From assembly GCA_024229115.1 (NCBI GenBank), contig JAAEST010000103.1:1-64000 (forward strand): a DNA stretch of 64,000 nt, read 5' to 3'. Below the pieces are notes generated by a model. It was not told the origin of the DNA. It ran no database searches and worked only from the letters and a program-made list of their open reading frames with translations. Made by a program: the position numbers and the translations under genes. This document shows positions 1 through 9,795 of this stretch, piece by piece; positions within the stretch are counted from its first letter, which is position 1, and each line of letters starts with the position of its first letter. This DNA is from Oligoflexia bacterium (GTDB lineage Bacteria; Bdellovibrionota; Bacteriovoracia; Bacteriovoracales; Bacteriovoracaceae).

Positions 1-96
1 GAAATACCTGATCCCATCCCGAACTCAGCAGTCAAGCTCAACATCGGCGAAGGTAGTGCTCGGGAGACTGAGTGTCAGAATAGCACGATGCACCAA
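1..96 (+). rRNA. rrf: 5S ribosomal RNA, 3' part (5' end outside window)
   Basis: The opening bases match the conserved core of bacterial 5S rRNA: GATCCCATCCCGAACTC, then a CATCGGCGAAGGTAGTGC-like loop and the GGGAGACTGAGTG helix. The terminal GATGCACCA should pair with the missing 5' end, so the 3' end is placed near base 96. About the first 20 nt of the gene lie outside the window. This suggests a ribosomal RNA operon ends here. A small TACTC-TTCG-GAGTA hairpin at 105-118 follows and may help processing. Confidence 0.9.
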
Positions 97-130
97 TTAT
101 TTTTTACTCTTCGGAGTAGGAAAATATTAA

Positions 131-162
131 AAAAGCCATTCTTTCGAATGGCTTTTTTTTTT
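131..162 (+). terminator. Intrinsic terminator of the rRNA operon
   Basis: GCCATTC (135-141) pairs with GAATGGC (146-152) around a TTTC loop, flanked by A-rich and T-rich tracts with ten T after the stem. This is a classical Rho-independent terminator closing the 5S gene. Confidence 0.9.
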
Positions 163-218
163 CCTAAAAACACCATCATTGCTTTGCATTGGGAAATGTC
201 GCAAGTTACAATAAATAC

Positions 219-2720
219 ATGACAAATAACAATCTCGTATCAAAATTATTAAAATTCGAATTATTCGCACTATTTATCTTAACTCTCTTGAGTATTTTAG
301 CCTTCTATTATTCTGAATCTATGCCAGATAATTTTTTAAGTGTAAGTAGCTCAAGTACGGATGTTAACTTCTTTAGTTATTACACGACTTCTATCGTTGC
401 TCTTGTAGGGTATTACACTGGACCGTGGGTAATCTTTCCATTTGTTTTCTTCACATTATTCTACACACTCCAATTCTCTAAAAGAGAAAGTGCGATTGAT
501 CTTATTAATGTCGTTTTCCTTTTATTAGGTACTCTTTTTACATGCTACTTTTTTTGGCCTTCTGCTTTAGGTGAAGGAATCACTTATTTTATTAAAGAAT
601 ACTTTAATGCATATACCGCTTTATTTTTAGGAGTCTCTTTTATCATTTGCTTTTTTGCAGGTTCATTAAGAGGGACCTTTAAAGATGTGGCTGTTAATTT
701 CTTTTCTTTCTTAGGAATGATTCCTGGAAAAATTTTATATGGGCTCTCTTTTTTAAAACCTTCTTACCTTGTTAATAGCTATAAGAAATCAAAGTCTATC
801 TTTCAAAAGATAACTTTATTGAAGTTACCAAAAGCTTTAAAAGGAAATGACCAAACTGGCTCTGAGAGGGGTTATCAACGTTCTCTTCCAAATAATATGG
901 ATACGAGAAGAGAAGCAAATAAGGAAAAAAGTACTTTTTCTTCTTTGAAAGATAAGTTCAAAAGAGGTGGAGATAAAGCTAAGAACTCTGAAAAAGAGGC
1001 AGCTTCATCTCAAAATGAAGTTCAATATACGCCTGTAATTGCTGAAGAGAATTTTTCTTCAATTGAAGAAGAAAGTTATGAAGAACGAGATGTAAGTGAA
1101 GTTTTTGAACCAGCGAAATCTGTTCACGAAGCTTCTAAGTTATCTGACTCAGATGCAGCAGCTGCACAAGCAAGAAGAGTTGCTGAAATTAAAACACGTG
1201 GAATGCAAAGAACAGCGACTAACGATAAGGAGTATTACCAAATCGTTACGAGTCTTGGCCAAAGTCGTGGAGAAAATAAAAACGTCCATCCAGACGATAA
1301 GTATTTTGAAGATATTATTCAGAGAATTGAGGATAAACTTTCAGAATTTAAAATTGATGCTCAGGTAATCAACATCTTGAAAGGTCCTGTGGTTGATACT
1401 TTTGAACTTGATCTCGGTATGGGGGTTAAAGTTTCAAAGGTTACTAATGCTGAAAAAGACCTTTCGATGGCCCTTCTGGGAGCTCCGATCAGAATTGTTT
1501 ACCCAATGGTGGGACGTGCGACTGTTGGTATTGAAGTACCAAGAAATCCTAGAGAAATTATTTATCTTGATGAAGTTCTTAATACTAATGAATTTCAATC
1601 ATCAAATAAGAAACTTCCTATTGCTATGGGGAAAGATGCTTTCGGTGATACTTTTGTTGTGGACTTAGCAAGTATGCCTCACATGCTTGTTGCTGGTGCA
1701 ACAGGTGCTGGTAAGTCAGTATTTATTAACTCACTTCTAGTTTCACTTCTAGTTAAAAAATCGCCAAGCCAAATGAAGCTGATCTTAATCGATCCAAAAC
1801 AACTTGAGCTTGCTCTCTATGCAAAACTTCCTCACTTGGTAATGCCAGTTATTACAGATGCAAAGACTGCAAGTATTTCTCTACTTTGGGCCTGCCAAGA
1901 GATGGAAAGAAGATACTCAATTCTTAAAGAATTTGGAGTAAGAAATATTGAAGGTTTTAATGAAAAGCTAAAGCGTGCAACACCTGAAATGCTGGCAGCA
2001 ATTCATCAACATTATGAGAATGAGACAGAAGACCATTATGAACTACCATATCTTGTTGTTATCGTTGATGAATTTGCGGATCTAATTCTAACTAAAGCAG
2101 GTAAAGAAATTGAGAATAATATTTGTCGTCTAGCTGCCAAAGCAAGAGCGGCTGGAATTCATCTTGTGATTGCAACTCAACGTCCATCGGTAGATGTAAT
2201 TACAGGTCTCATTAAATCCAATTTTCCAACGAGAGTTTCATTTAGAGTTACTTCTTCTCAAGACTCAAGAACGATTCTTAATTCGATTGGAGCAGAGAAA
2301 CTTCTTGGAAAAGGGGATATGCTCTATCGTCATGGAACATCAAATCTTAGAGTTCATAGTTCTTATGTGGATGAAAATGAGATTGAGGTCCTTACTGATA
2401 AGTTGACCGATATGCCTCAGGATTTTCATGAAGGGGCGATGAACTTTCTTGAAAATGGCGGGGAAGAAGAAAAAGATCCTTATGCATTTGGTAGCCATAT
2501 TCCATCTTCAGATGACTCAAATGGCAGTACCGATGATCTCTATTCGGAAGCGGTAAAAACTGTGGTGAAGCATAGAACAGCAAGTGCCTCTATGCTGCAG
2601 CGCCGCTTAAGGATTGGATACAATAGAGCAGCAAATCTGATTGAGGAGATGGAGGCCAACGGAGTTGTTGGACCTGCTGAAGGCTCAAAAAGAAGGAAGG
2701 TTCTAATAGAAGGCGAGTGA
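219..2720 (+). CDS. ftsK: FtsK/SpoIIIE DNA translocase
   Basis: Septum-anchored ATPase that pumps chromosome ends into daughter cells and supports dimer resolution. The N-terminus carries about four membrane helices within the first 170 residues, then a charged linker to about residue 340. The motor domain has a Walker A GATGAGKS near residue 493 and a Walker B VVIVDEFADL near 615. The last 60 residues form the winged-helix gamma domain that reads KOPS-type DNA sites. At about 830 residues it is a normal FtsK. The frame is open from a TTG at 189, but the ATG at 219 gives a more natural N-terminus; neither has a clear ribosome site. It stands alone between the rRNA terminator and the rpsB leader. 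Confidence 0.93.
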   Translation: MTNNNLVSKLLKFELFALFILTLLSILAFYYSESMPDNFLSVSSSSTDVNFFSYYTTSIVALVGYYTGPWVIFPFVFFTLFYTLQFSKRESAIDLINVVFLLLGTLFTCYFFWPSALGEGITYFIKEYFNAYTALFLGVSFIICFFAGSLRGTFKDVAVNFFSFLGMIPGKILYGLSFLKPSYLVNSYKKSKSIFQKITLLKLPKALKGNDQTGSERGYQRSLPNNMDTRREANKEKSTFSSLKDKFKRGGDKAKNSEKEAASSQNEVQYTPVIAEENFSSIEEESYEERDVSEVFEPAKSVHEASKLSDSDAAAAQARRVAEIKTRGMQRTATNDKEYYQIVTSLGQSRGENKNVHPDDKYFEDIIQRIEDKLSEFKIDAQVINILKGPVVDTFELDLGMGVKVSKVTNAEKDLSMALLGAPIRIVYPMVGRATVGIEVPRNPREIIYLDEVLNTNEFQSSNKKLPIAMGKDAFGDTFVVDLASMPHMLVAGATGAGKSVFINSLLVSLLVKKSPSQMKLILIDPKQLELALYAKLPHLVMPVITDAKTASISLLWACQEMERRYSILKEFGVRNIEGFNEKLKRATPEMLAAIHQHYENETEDHYELPYLVVIVDEFADLILTKAGKEIENNICRLAAKARAAGIHLVIATQRPSVDVITGLIKSNFPTRVSFRVTSSQDSRTILNSIGAEKLLGKGDMLYRHGTSNLRVHSSYVDENEIEVLTDKLTDMPQDFHEGAMNFLENGGEEEKDPYAFGSHIPSSDDSNGSTDDLYSEAVKTVVKHRTASASMLQRRLRIGYNRAANLIEEMEANGVVGPAEGSKRRKVLIEGE

Positions 2721-2814
2721 ATTTGACATCGCGTTAAAGACACTAAATTCTTGCTCCTTTTGCACCCCTGTGTTATCAAAGACATCACTTAAAACGTCCT
2801 GTAAATAGGGATAA

Positions 2815-2901
2815 ATCAACAATCACTCGGTTGATGGTCTGAACTATGTTCAGCAACGAGTGATTAGAGGAACCATCAACACATGTTAAAGGAGAAATGT
2901 G
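2815..2901 (+). ncRNA. rpsB leader with interleaved (pseudoknot-like) stems, probable S2 autoregulation element
   Basis: AATCACTCG (2821-2829) is complementary to CGAGTGATT (2857-2865), and GTTGATGGT (2830-2838) to ACCATCAAC (2872-2880). The two 9-bp stems interleave, which is a pseudoknot topology. The loop of the first stem holds a third hairpin, CTGAAC-TAT-GTTCAG (2839-2853). An upstream ATCAAC (2815-2820) could compete for GTTGAT. The structure ends about 10 nt before the AGGAG of rpsB. In gamma-proteobacteria the rpsB leader (Rfam t44) is a pseudoknotted element bound by protein S2; the same role is inferred here. Confidence 0.75.
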
Positions 2902-3690
2902 ATGAGTAATTTAAAGTTGAAAGATTTGTTAGAAGCTGGAGCTCACTTTGGTCACCAAACACACAAGTGGAACCCAAAAATGAAGAAGTATGTTTTTGGT
3001 GAAAGAAACGGTATCTATATCGTTGACCTTGCGAAGACTATTCCACTTGCAAAAAAAGCATTCGATTTTTTAAAGAAAACAACTAGCGAAGGAAGACCAG
3101 TTCTTTTCGTAGCTACAAAAAGACAAGCTGCTGAAACAGTAAGAAATGCTGCTGAAGAGTGTGGAGCTTTCCACGTAACTCACAGATGGCTAGGTGGTAT
3201 GTTAACAAACTATAAAACAATTAACCTTTCAGTAGATAAACTTAGAAAAGTTGAAAAGATGAAAGAGACTGGAGACTTTGGACTTCTTACTAAGAAAGAA
3301 AGATCAAAAGTTGAAAAAGATGTTGCTAAGTTAGAGAAAAACTTAGGTGGTATCAAAGATATGAGAAAACTTCCAGGTGCTCTTTTTGTTGTTGATCCAA
3401 ACAATGAAAGAATCGCGATTAAAGAAGCTAACAAATTAGGAATTCCTGTTGTTGCTGTTACTGATACTAACTGTGACCCTGAAGGAATTGACTACGTAGT
3501 TCCAGGTAACGACGATGCTATTAAGTCTGTTAAGCTTTTCTCTCAATACTTTGCTGAAGCTGTGAAAGCATCAGGTGGTGTTAAGAAGAATGCTAAGGGC
3601 GAGCCAACAAGAGATGCTTCTTTAGAAAAAGAAATCATTTCTAAGTTTGAGCAAGATATCGATCTTATCGATGATTCAACTGAAGAATAA
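2902..3690 (+). CDS. rpsB: 30S ribosomal protein S2
   Basis: Small-subunit protein S2, about 262 residues, full length. The N-terminus (LLEAGAHFGHQTHKWNPKMK) and the core THRWLGGMLTNYKT are family signatures. ATG at 2902 has AGGAG at 2890-2894; the adjacent GTG at 2899 is in frame but too close to it. It heads the rpsB-tsf-pyrH-frr block, and the leader just upstream probably lets S2 repress its own synthesis. Confidence 0.98.
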   Translation: MSNLKLKDLLEAGAHFGHQTHKWNPKMKKYVFGERNGIYIVDLAKTIPLAKKAFDFLKKTTSEGRPVLFVATKRQAAETVRNAAEECGAFHVTHRWLGGMLTNYKTINLSVDKLRKVEKMKETGDFGLLTKKERSKVEKDVAKLEKNLGGIKDMRKLPGALFVVDPNNERIAIKEANKLGIPVVAVTDTNCDPEGIDYVVPGNDDAIKSVKLFSQYFAEAVKASGGVKKNAKGEPTRDASLEKEIISKFEQDIDLIDDSTEE

Positions 3691-3728
3691 GAATAGATTT
3701 TCCAACCATATAAAAAGGATTATTAGAA

Positions 3729-4619
3729 ATGTCTTTTAGTGCAAGTGACGTAAAAAAATTAAGAGAAATGACTGGTGCTGGTATGATGGCTTGTAAAAAA
3801 GCTTTATCAGAAAGTGCTGGAGATATGGATGCAGCTGTAGACTTTCTTAGAAAGAAAGGTTTAGCAGCAGCTCAAAAGAAGCAATCAAGAATTGCTGCTG
3901 AAGGTGTTGTAGTTACTGCTGTTGAAGGTAACAAAGCAATCGTACTTGAAGTTAACTGTGAAACAGACTTTGTTTCAAAAGGTGATGACTTCCAAGGTTT
4001 CGCAACTTCAGTTGCTAATGATGTTTTAAAAGAAGGTTACGCTGATATTGCTGCTCTTAAAACAGCAAAAGAAACAGACGTTAACGAACTAACTCTTAAG
4101 ATTGGTGAAAAGATTGATATCCGTCGTTTTGAGCTTCAAGAAACTGCTGGAGCTTTTGGTACTTATAACCATGGTGGAAGAATTGGTGTTGTAGTTAATG
4201 TTGAAACTGCTGGGGATAAAAATTCTGCAGATTTCCAAGAGCTACTTAAAGATCTAGCTATGCATGTTGCTGCTGCTGATCCGAAATTTCTTTCTGCAAA
4301 TGACATTGATGAAGATTTCAAAAAGAAAGAAGCTGAAATCTATGCTGGTCAATTAAAAGAAGAAGGTAAGCCAGAGAATATGATTGAAAAAATCGTTCAA
4401 GGTAAACTAAACAAGCTTGCTTCTGAAGTATGTCTTCTAGAGCAAAAATTTGTTAAGAATCCAGATTACACAATCAAAAAGTTAGTTGAAGAATTTGCAG
4501 GTAAAGTTGGTGGTGACATCACAATTAAAGCTTTCTCTAAAATGAACCTTGGTGAAGGTATCGAGAAGAAGGAAGACAACCTTGCTGATGAAGTTGCAAA
4601 AATGACTTCTGGTAACTAA
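3729..4619 (+). CDS. tsf: Elongation factor Ts
   Basis: Nucleotide exchange factor for EF-Tu. The N-terminal UBA-like region contains LREMTGAGMMACKKAL, and the core includes NCETDFVSKGDDF, both diagnostic. At 296 residues it matches the E. coli type with two core subdomains. It follows rpsB by 38 nt with AAAGGAT as ribosome site and is followed at once by an intrinsic terminator, so rpsB-tsf is probably one main transcript. Confidence 0.97.
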   Translation: MSFSASDVKKLREMTGAGMMACKKALSESAGDMDAAVDFLRKKGLAAAQKKQSRIAAEGVVVTAVEGNKAIVLEVNCETDFVSKGDDFQGFATSVANDVLKEGYADIAALKTAKETDVNELTLKIGEKIDIRRFELQETAGAFGTYNHGGRIGVVVNVETAGDKNSADFQELLKDLAMHVAAADPKFLSANDIDEDFKKKEAEIYAGQLKEEGKPENMIEKIVQGKLNKLASEVCLLEQKFVKNPDYTIKKLVEEFAGKVGGDITIKAFSKMNLGEGIEKKEDNLADEVAKMTSGN

Positions 4620-4639
4620 GCCAAAAAAAAATCAAACTT

Positions 4640-5392
<753 letters not shown>

Positions 5393-5408
5393 GTTAGGAG
5401 TTTTACTA

Positions 5409-5966
5409 ATGATGGATGAAATTAAAAGTACTTTAGAAACTCAAATGGGTAAGGCCATTGATTCTTTAAAATATCAAATGACAAAAGTGAGAACTGGAAG
5501 AGCATCTGCTTCAGTTCTTGATGGGATCAGTGTTGATTACTACGGGTCTGCAACTCCACTTAATCAAGTAGGGCAGGTATCAACTCCTGAAGCAAGACTT
5601 CTTCAAATTCAACCATTTGATAAAACAATGATTGCTGACATTGAGAAAGCAATTCTTGGTGCAAATATTGGATTAACTCCATCAAACGATGGAAATTTAA
5701 TTCGTATTCCTTTTCCAGCAATGACAGATGACAGACGTAAGGAACAAGTTAAAGAAGTAAAAAGACTTGGGGAAGACGCGAAGATTGCGATTAGAAACTC
5801 TCGTCGTGATCAGAATGATGTTGTTAAAAAAGCTGAGAAAGATAAAGAAATTTCTGAAGATGATTCAAAGAAGTTTCAAGCAGAGATTCAGACTGTTACT
5901 GATTCTTATGTAAAGAAAGTTGACGAGATTACAGAGGCTAAAGAGAAAGAAATTCTTACTGTGTAA
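5409..5966 (+). CDS. frr: Ribosome recycling factor
   Basis: Works with EF-G to split post-termination ribosomes. At 185 residues it has the expected length, with the conserved segments KVRTGRASASVLDGI and VSTPEARLLQIQPFD, and the C-terminal helical hairpin beginning DDRRKEQVKEVKRLGED. AGGAG at 5396-5400 serves the start. It sits between pyrH and uppS in a tight cluster. Confidence 0.97.
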   Translation: MMDEIKSTLETQMGKAIDSLKYQMTKVRTGRASASVLDGISVDYYGSATPLNQVGQVSTPEARLLQIQPFDKTMIADIEKAILGANIGLTPSNDGNLIRIPFPAMTDDRRKEQVKEVKRLGEDAKIAIRNSRRDQNDVVKKAEKDKEISEDDSKKFQAEIQTVTDSYVKKVDEITEAKEKEILTV

Positions 5967-5986
5967 TTTATTTTTATAGGAAGAGT

Positions 5987-6757
5987 ATGTCCGAAGTTAA
6001 TAAACTAAAACATGTTGCTATCATTATGGATGGTAATGGAAGATGGGCAAATGGCCGATCTCACGCCCGTATATGGGGACATGTTAGAGGTTCTTCGGTT
6101 GTTTCAAATATTGTGGAAGAAGCAGATGATTTAGGTGTTAAGGCCCTAACTCTTTATGCTTTCTCTACAGAGAATTGGTCTCGTCCATTAGCGGAAGTGA
6201 CTACTCTTTTTAAACTTCTAAAAAAGTTCCTTTTAAAAGAAAGAAAAAGAATAATTAAAAACCAGATCAGATTTAAAGTTATGGGGGATACTTCAAGACT
6301 TCCTCAGGATACTAAGGATTTAATTAATGGTTTAGAAAGTGAAACAAGTAACTTTAAAGGATTAAAGTTAACTTTTGCTTTTGGATATGGTGGACGCCAA
6401 GAAATTGTCGATGCAGTCAATGCATTTACTGAAAAGAATCCTGGCGAGAAGCTTACTGAAGATGTCTTAACAAAAAGTTTATACAACCCAGAGTTAGGAG
6501 ATGTTGATCTTCTAATTAGAACAGGTGGAGATCAGAGAATCTCAAACTTCTTGTTATGGCAAATGGCTTACGCCGAATTATATTTTACTGAAACAAAATG
6601 GCCTGATTTTACAAGGAAGGAATTTCGCCAAATTCTTAACAAAGTAAATACTCGTGAAAGAAGATTTGGACAGATCTGTGAAAGTATCAGTCTTCTTGAA
6701 ACTTCATCCATGGCCGAAAAGAATAAAAAGATTCTTGAATCTGCTATGGGGAAATAA
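5987..6757 (+). CDS. uppS: Isoprenyl (undecaprenyl) diphosphate synthase
   Basis: Makes the C55 lipid carrier for peptidoglycan and LPS by cis-prenyl condensation. It shows the catalytic IIMDGNGRWA near the N-terminus, the FGYGGRQEIVDAV block, and the substrate-binding DLLIRTGGDQRISNFLLWQ near residue 175. The length of 256 residues is normal. Only 3 nt separate it from cdsA. The dxr gene that often neighbours it in proteobacteria is absent here. Confidence 0.96.
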   Translation: MSEVNKLKHVAIIMDGNGRWANGRSHARIWGHVRGSSVVSNIVEEADDLGVKALTLYAFSTENWSRPLAEVTTLFKLLKKFLLKERKRIIKNQIRFKVMGDTSRLPQDTKDLINGLESETSNFKGLKLTFAFGYGGRQEIVDAVNAFTEKNPGEKLTEDVLTKSLYNPELGDVDLLIRTGGDQRISNFLLWQMAYAELYFTETKWPDFTRKEFRQILNKVNTRERRFGQICESISLLETSSMAEKNKKILESAMGK

Positions 6758-6760
6758 TCA

Positions 6761-7588
6761 ATGTCACCAAATACTATTAAGAGAATCGTAAGTGCTCTTA
6801 TTTTAATCGCGGTCGTTTGTACCTGTTTCTATTACGGACCAAAACCAACACTTGTTTTCACATTCGTTGCAGGCTTAATTGCCTTAGATGAGATTTACTG
6901 TAACTTCTTCAAAAAAAGTAGAGCACATTTAAACTATGTCATAGCATTAGCTCTATATATTGCCCCATATATCTTCTTCAATTTCATTGAAGTTGGTGAG
7001 GCCTGGTTTAGTATCTTTATTAATGCTGGTTTAGTACTAAATGCGTTCCTCTTTGTATTCCTCTTTTATTTGAATATGGAATCAACCCTTGTACTAAAGC
7101 TTGGAGATAAAATTCCATTTTTTGCAGCTTTATTTATTTTGATCCCAATGATGTCGTTAACTTCTCTATTACATTTAGAGAAGTGGAGAGCATTTGTTAC
7201 AGTGCTTCTATTTGTGAACTTTGGGATGGATACTGGGGCTTGGTTTTTTGGGAAGAACTTTGGAAAGCATAAGCTTTGGAAAAAAGTCAGTCCGAATAAG
7301 ACGATAGAGGGACTCATTGGTGGAAGTTTTACATCTGGAGTTGTTGGATCAATTGTTTGGTATATAGCATTCAGTCAAACTAGTCTTAAGATGTTTGGGT
7401 TGTTTTGTATTTTAGGTGTCTTATCTCAGGTGGGAGACCTTGTTCAATCTAAAATAAAGAGACAATTTGGGGTTAAAGATAGCTCTCAGTTGATTCCAGG
7501 CCATGGCGGAGTTTATGATAGAATAGATAGTCTAATATTCTTAGCTCCATTTTATGCGACGATTATTAGATACTTTTATTTTCAGTAG
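6761..7588 (+). CDS. cdsA: Phosphatidate cytidylyltransferase
   Basis: Inner-membrane enzyme making CDP-diacylglycerol, the precursor used by PssA encoded further along the same cluster. About seven to eight hydrophobic segments are visible. The C-terminal signature SKIKRQFGVKDSS followed by PGHGGVYDRIDS (about residues 230-255) is the CdsA family motif. Length is 275 residues. The next gene begins 6 nt after its stop. Confidence 0.95.
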   Translation: MSPNTIKRIVSALILIAVVCTCFYYGPKPTLVFTFVAGLIALDEIYCNFFKKSRAHLNYVIALALYIAPYIFFNFIEVGEAWFSIFINAGLVLNAFLFVFLFYLNMESTLVLKLGDKIPFFAALFILIPMMSLTSLLHLEKWRAFVTVLLFVNFGMDTGAWFFGKNFGKHKLWKKVSPNKTIEGLIGGSFTSGVVGSIVWYIAFSQTSLKMFGLFCILGVLSQVGDLVQSKIKRQFGVKDSSQLIPGHGGVYDRIDSLIFLAPFYATIIRYFYFQ

Positions 7589-7594
7589 ACGATA

Positions 7595-9181
7595 ATGATT
7601 TTTGAAAAATTTGCGATATTTATTCTTTTTTTAGGACCCTTAGTTTTCTTTCATGAACTAGGACATTTTCTCTTTGCCCGTTTTTTTGGAGTAAGGGTTG
7701 AAACATTTTCAATTGGTTTTGGACCAAAACTTTTTAAATTTAAAAAGGGTGATACCGAGTATGCACTCTCACTAATTCCATTAGGTGGATATGTGAAGAT
7801 GTTTGGTGATGATCCTTTAAATAAAGATGCAATTCCTGAAGAGCAAAGGAAGTATTCTTTTACCTATAAAGGAAAGTGGGCGAGATTTTGGATTGTGATG
7901 GGTGGACCTCTGGCCAACTTCATTATGGCCTACTTTATTTTCTTTGGCCTTCTCATTTCAGGTGAAAGAATTCCTGAATTAAAAATAGGTAATATTAGCC
8001 AGAAGTCAGTGTTTTATGAAAAAGGTTTCTTACCAGGCGATGTTATTAAAAAAGTTAATGATATTGAGGTTACAAGCCCAACAGATTTTTCAGTTTCTGG
8101 TGATGGATTAATTAACGACCTAACAATTGGAAGAGACGGTCAGGATATTGTCCTACCTGTGAATATGGATGGAGTTACTTTTTTAGAAAAGTTTATGACT
8201 TATCCACCGACTCTTAGAAAACCAGTTGTAGTTAACGATAAAGGAATTAAGTTTGTAGTTTCTCCAAGTCAAGATCGTGTTGTGATGGAAGATAGTCTTG
8301 AAGAGATCTATATGGATAACCTAGGAAAGTCTCTTCCGGTTTATCTTTTTAAAGTTACGGAACAAAAGAAAAATAAAGTTAATGATATTGTTTATACTTA
8401 CGAAAAATTTCCGTCACAGAAGTTTGTTTTAGACTTAAAAAATTCTACATTGGATAAGGAATTATCTAATAATGGTTTTAAGGCCATCGACTTAACAATT
8501 AAAAGTGTCAGTATGAAGTCTGCTGCTGATGAAGCCGGAATGAAAGGTGGAGACACCATTGTGAAAATCAATGGAACTGATGTTTATAAATTTGAGGACT
8601 TAAGAAAGACAATTGTTGAGTATGATAAAGATTCAGTTGATTTAGTAATTTGGAGAGATGGAAAGGAAATTCCTCTTACCTTAACTCCAAAGCTAACGAA
8701 ACTGAATGGAAAGAAAGTAAAACTCATTGGTGTTGAATCAGCAGTAGATTTTATAAAGATAAGATTTGTTGAAACAAAATCGAAAGGGTTTATTCACTCT
8801 GTATCTATGGCAGGGTTTAGAACTTGGGATAGTATTGAAAAAACATTTGATGGCTTTGCAAAACTTTTCACTGGTCAAGTAGGTCTTAATACTATTGGTG
8901 GGCCGCTCTCTATTGGTAAAGTTGCGTCTGACTCTTTTAATACAAGCCTCTCGTACTTCTTTCAGTTAATGGCATTAATCTCTATCAACCTAGGACTGAT
9001 TAACTTGTTTCCGATTCCTGTCTTAGATGGTGGGCATATAATGTTTATTTTCCTCGAAATTATTAATAGAGGACCAGTTTCAAGAAGAAAGATGGAAATT
9101 GCTCAGCAAGTTGGTTTATCACTGCTTTTAATGTTAATGGTTGGTGCAATTTTTAACGATGTAACGAGACTATTATTCTAA
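7595..9181 (+). CDS. rseP: Site-2 zinc metalloprotease RseP
   Basis: Intramembrane protease that cleaves anti-sigma factors and leftover signal peptides. The zinc site HELGH lies at residues 20-24 in the first membrane helix, and the second conserved block NLFPIPVLDGGH is near 472. Two PDZ regions lie between, at roughly 125-170 and 300-370, separated by a divergent insert. This makes the protein 528 residues, longer than E. coli RseP (450). Its TAA overlaps the next ATG by one base. Confidence 0.93.
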   Translation: MIFEKFAIFILFLGPLVFFHELGHFLFARFFGVRVETFSIGFGPKLFKFKKGDTEYALSLIPLGGYVKMFGDDPLNKDAIPEEQRKYSFTYKGKWARFWIVMGGPLANFIMAYFIFFGLLISGERIPELKIGNISQKSVFYEKGFLPGDVIKKVNDIEVTSPTDFSVSGDGLINDLTIGRDGQDIVLPVNMDGVTFLEKFMTYPPTLRKPVVVNDKGIKFVVSPSQDRVVMEDSLEEIYMDNLGKSLPVYLFKVTEQKKNKVNDIVYTYEKFPSQKFVLDLKNSTLDKELSNNGFKAIDLTIKSVSMKSAADEAGMKGGDTIVKINGTDVYKFEDLRKTIVEYDKDSVDLVIWRDGKEIPLTLTPKLTKLNGKKVKLIGVESAVDFIKIRFVETKSKGFIHSVSMAGFRTWDSIEKTFDGFAKLFTGQVGLNTIGGPLSIGKVASDSFNTSLSYFFQLMALISINLGLINLFPIPVLDGGHIMFIFLEIINRGPVSRRKMEIAQQVGLSLLLMLMVGAIFNDVTRLLF

Positions 9182-9795
9182 TGAGCAAAAAATATTTATT
9201 TCTAGATACTTCTTACTACGTTTCGATTGGTATTCTTAATAATGAATACGAATTTATTGATCACCACCTTTATGAAAATAGAAAAGGTAGTGCAATTCTT
9301 CATAAAGAGATTTATTCAATGCTGAAGGATAATAATTGCTCATTAAATGATATGGATGCAATTATAATCTCTTCTGGACCAGGTTCCTATACTGGAATGA
9401 GGCTTGCTGAAGGTTTCGCTCAGATTCTCGAGATTGATAAAACAAAAGTATATAGCTTTTACCATTTTGAGATTCCTAAACTACTTGGAAATGAAAAAGG
9501 TATTTGGTGCTCAGAGGCTTTCAAGAGTGAAATCTTTGTTTATGAATGGGATGGTGAGAATAACTCTAAAAGACTTGTGAAAGAAGATGTCTTTGAAAAA
9601 GAAATAGATGTAAATGATGATCATGTTTATTCACACGATGGAAGACTAAAAGAGTTTCATTTTTTAAGTACTTCAGATTTAATCAAGAAAAACTCGAAAG
9701 CGATTTTTTCTTTTGTTGTTGATAGAGCTGAGCATTTAGAAACATATTATTATCGTCCGTTAGAAAAAGAATTTAAGATGTCTGGAAAAGTATGA
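9181..9795 (+). CDS. tsaB: TsaB-like protein of the tRNA t6A complex
   Basis: Partner of TsaD in threonylcarbamoyl-adenosine (t6A) formation on tRNA. The family motif ISSGPGSYTGMRLAEG is at about residues 62-77, and the N-terminus YLFLDTSYYVSIGI is the ASKHA-fold opening strand. The C-terminal half is poorly conserved, as usual. It overlaps rseP by 1 nt and the next gene by 4 nt, so translation is probably coupled. Confidence 0.85.
   Translation: MSKKYLFLDTSYYVSIGILNNEYEFIDHHLYENRKGSAILHKEIYSMLKDNNCSLNDMDAIIISSGPGSYTGMRLAEGFAQILEIDKTKVYSFYHFEIPKLLGNEKGIWCSEAFKSEIFVYEWDGENNSKRLVKEDVFEKEIDVNDDHVYSHDGRLKEFHFLSTSDLIKKNSKAIFSFVVDRAEHLETYYYRPLEKEFKMSGKV

Noticed and set aside
2723-2749. TTGACA followed by TAAATT as rpsB promoter
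   Set aside because: The spacer is only 15 nt and other weak hexamer pairs occur between 2751 and 2779, so no single promoter can be chosen.
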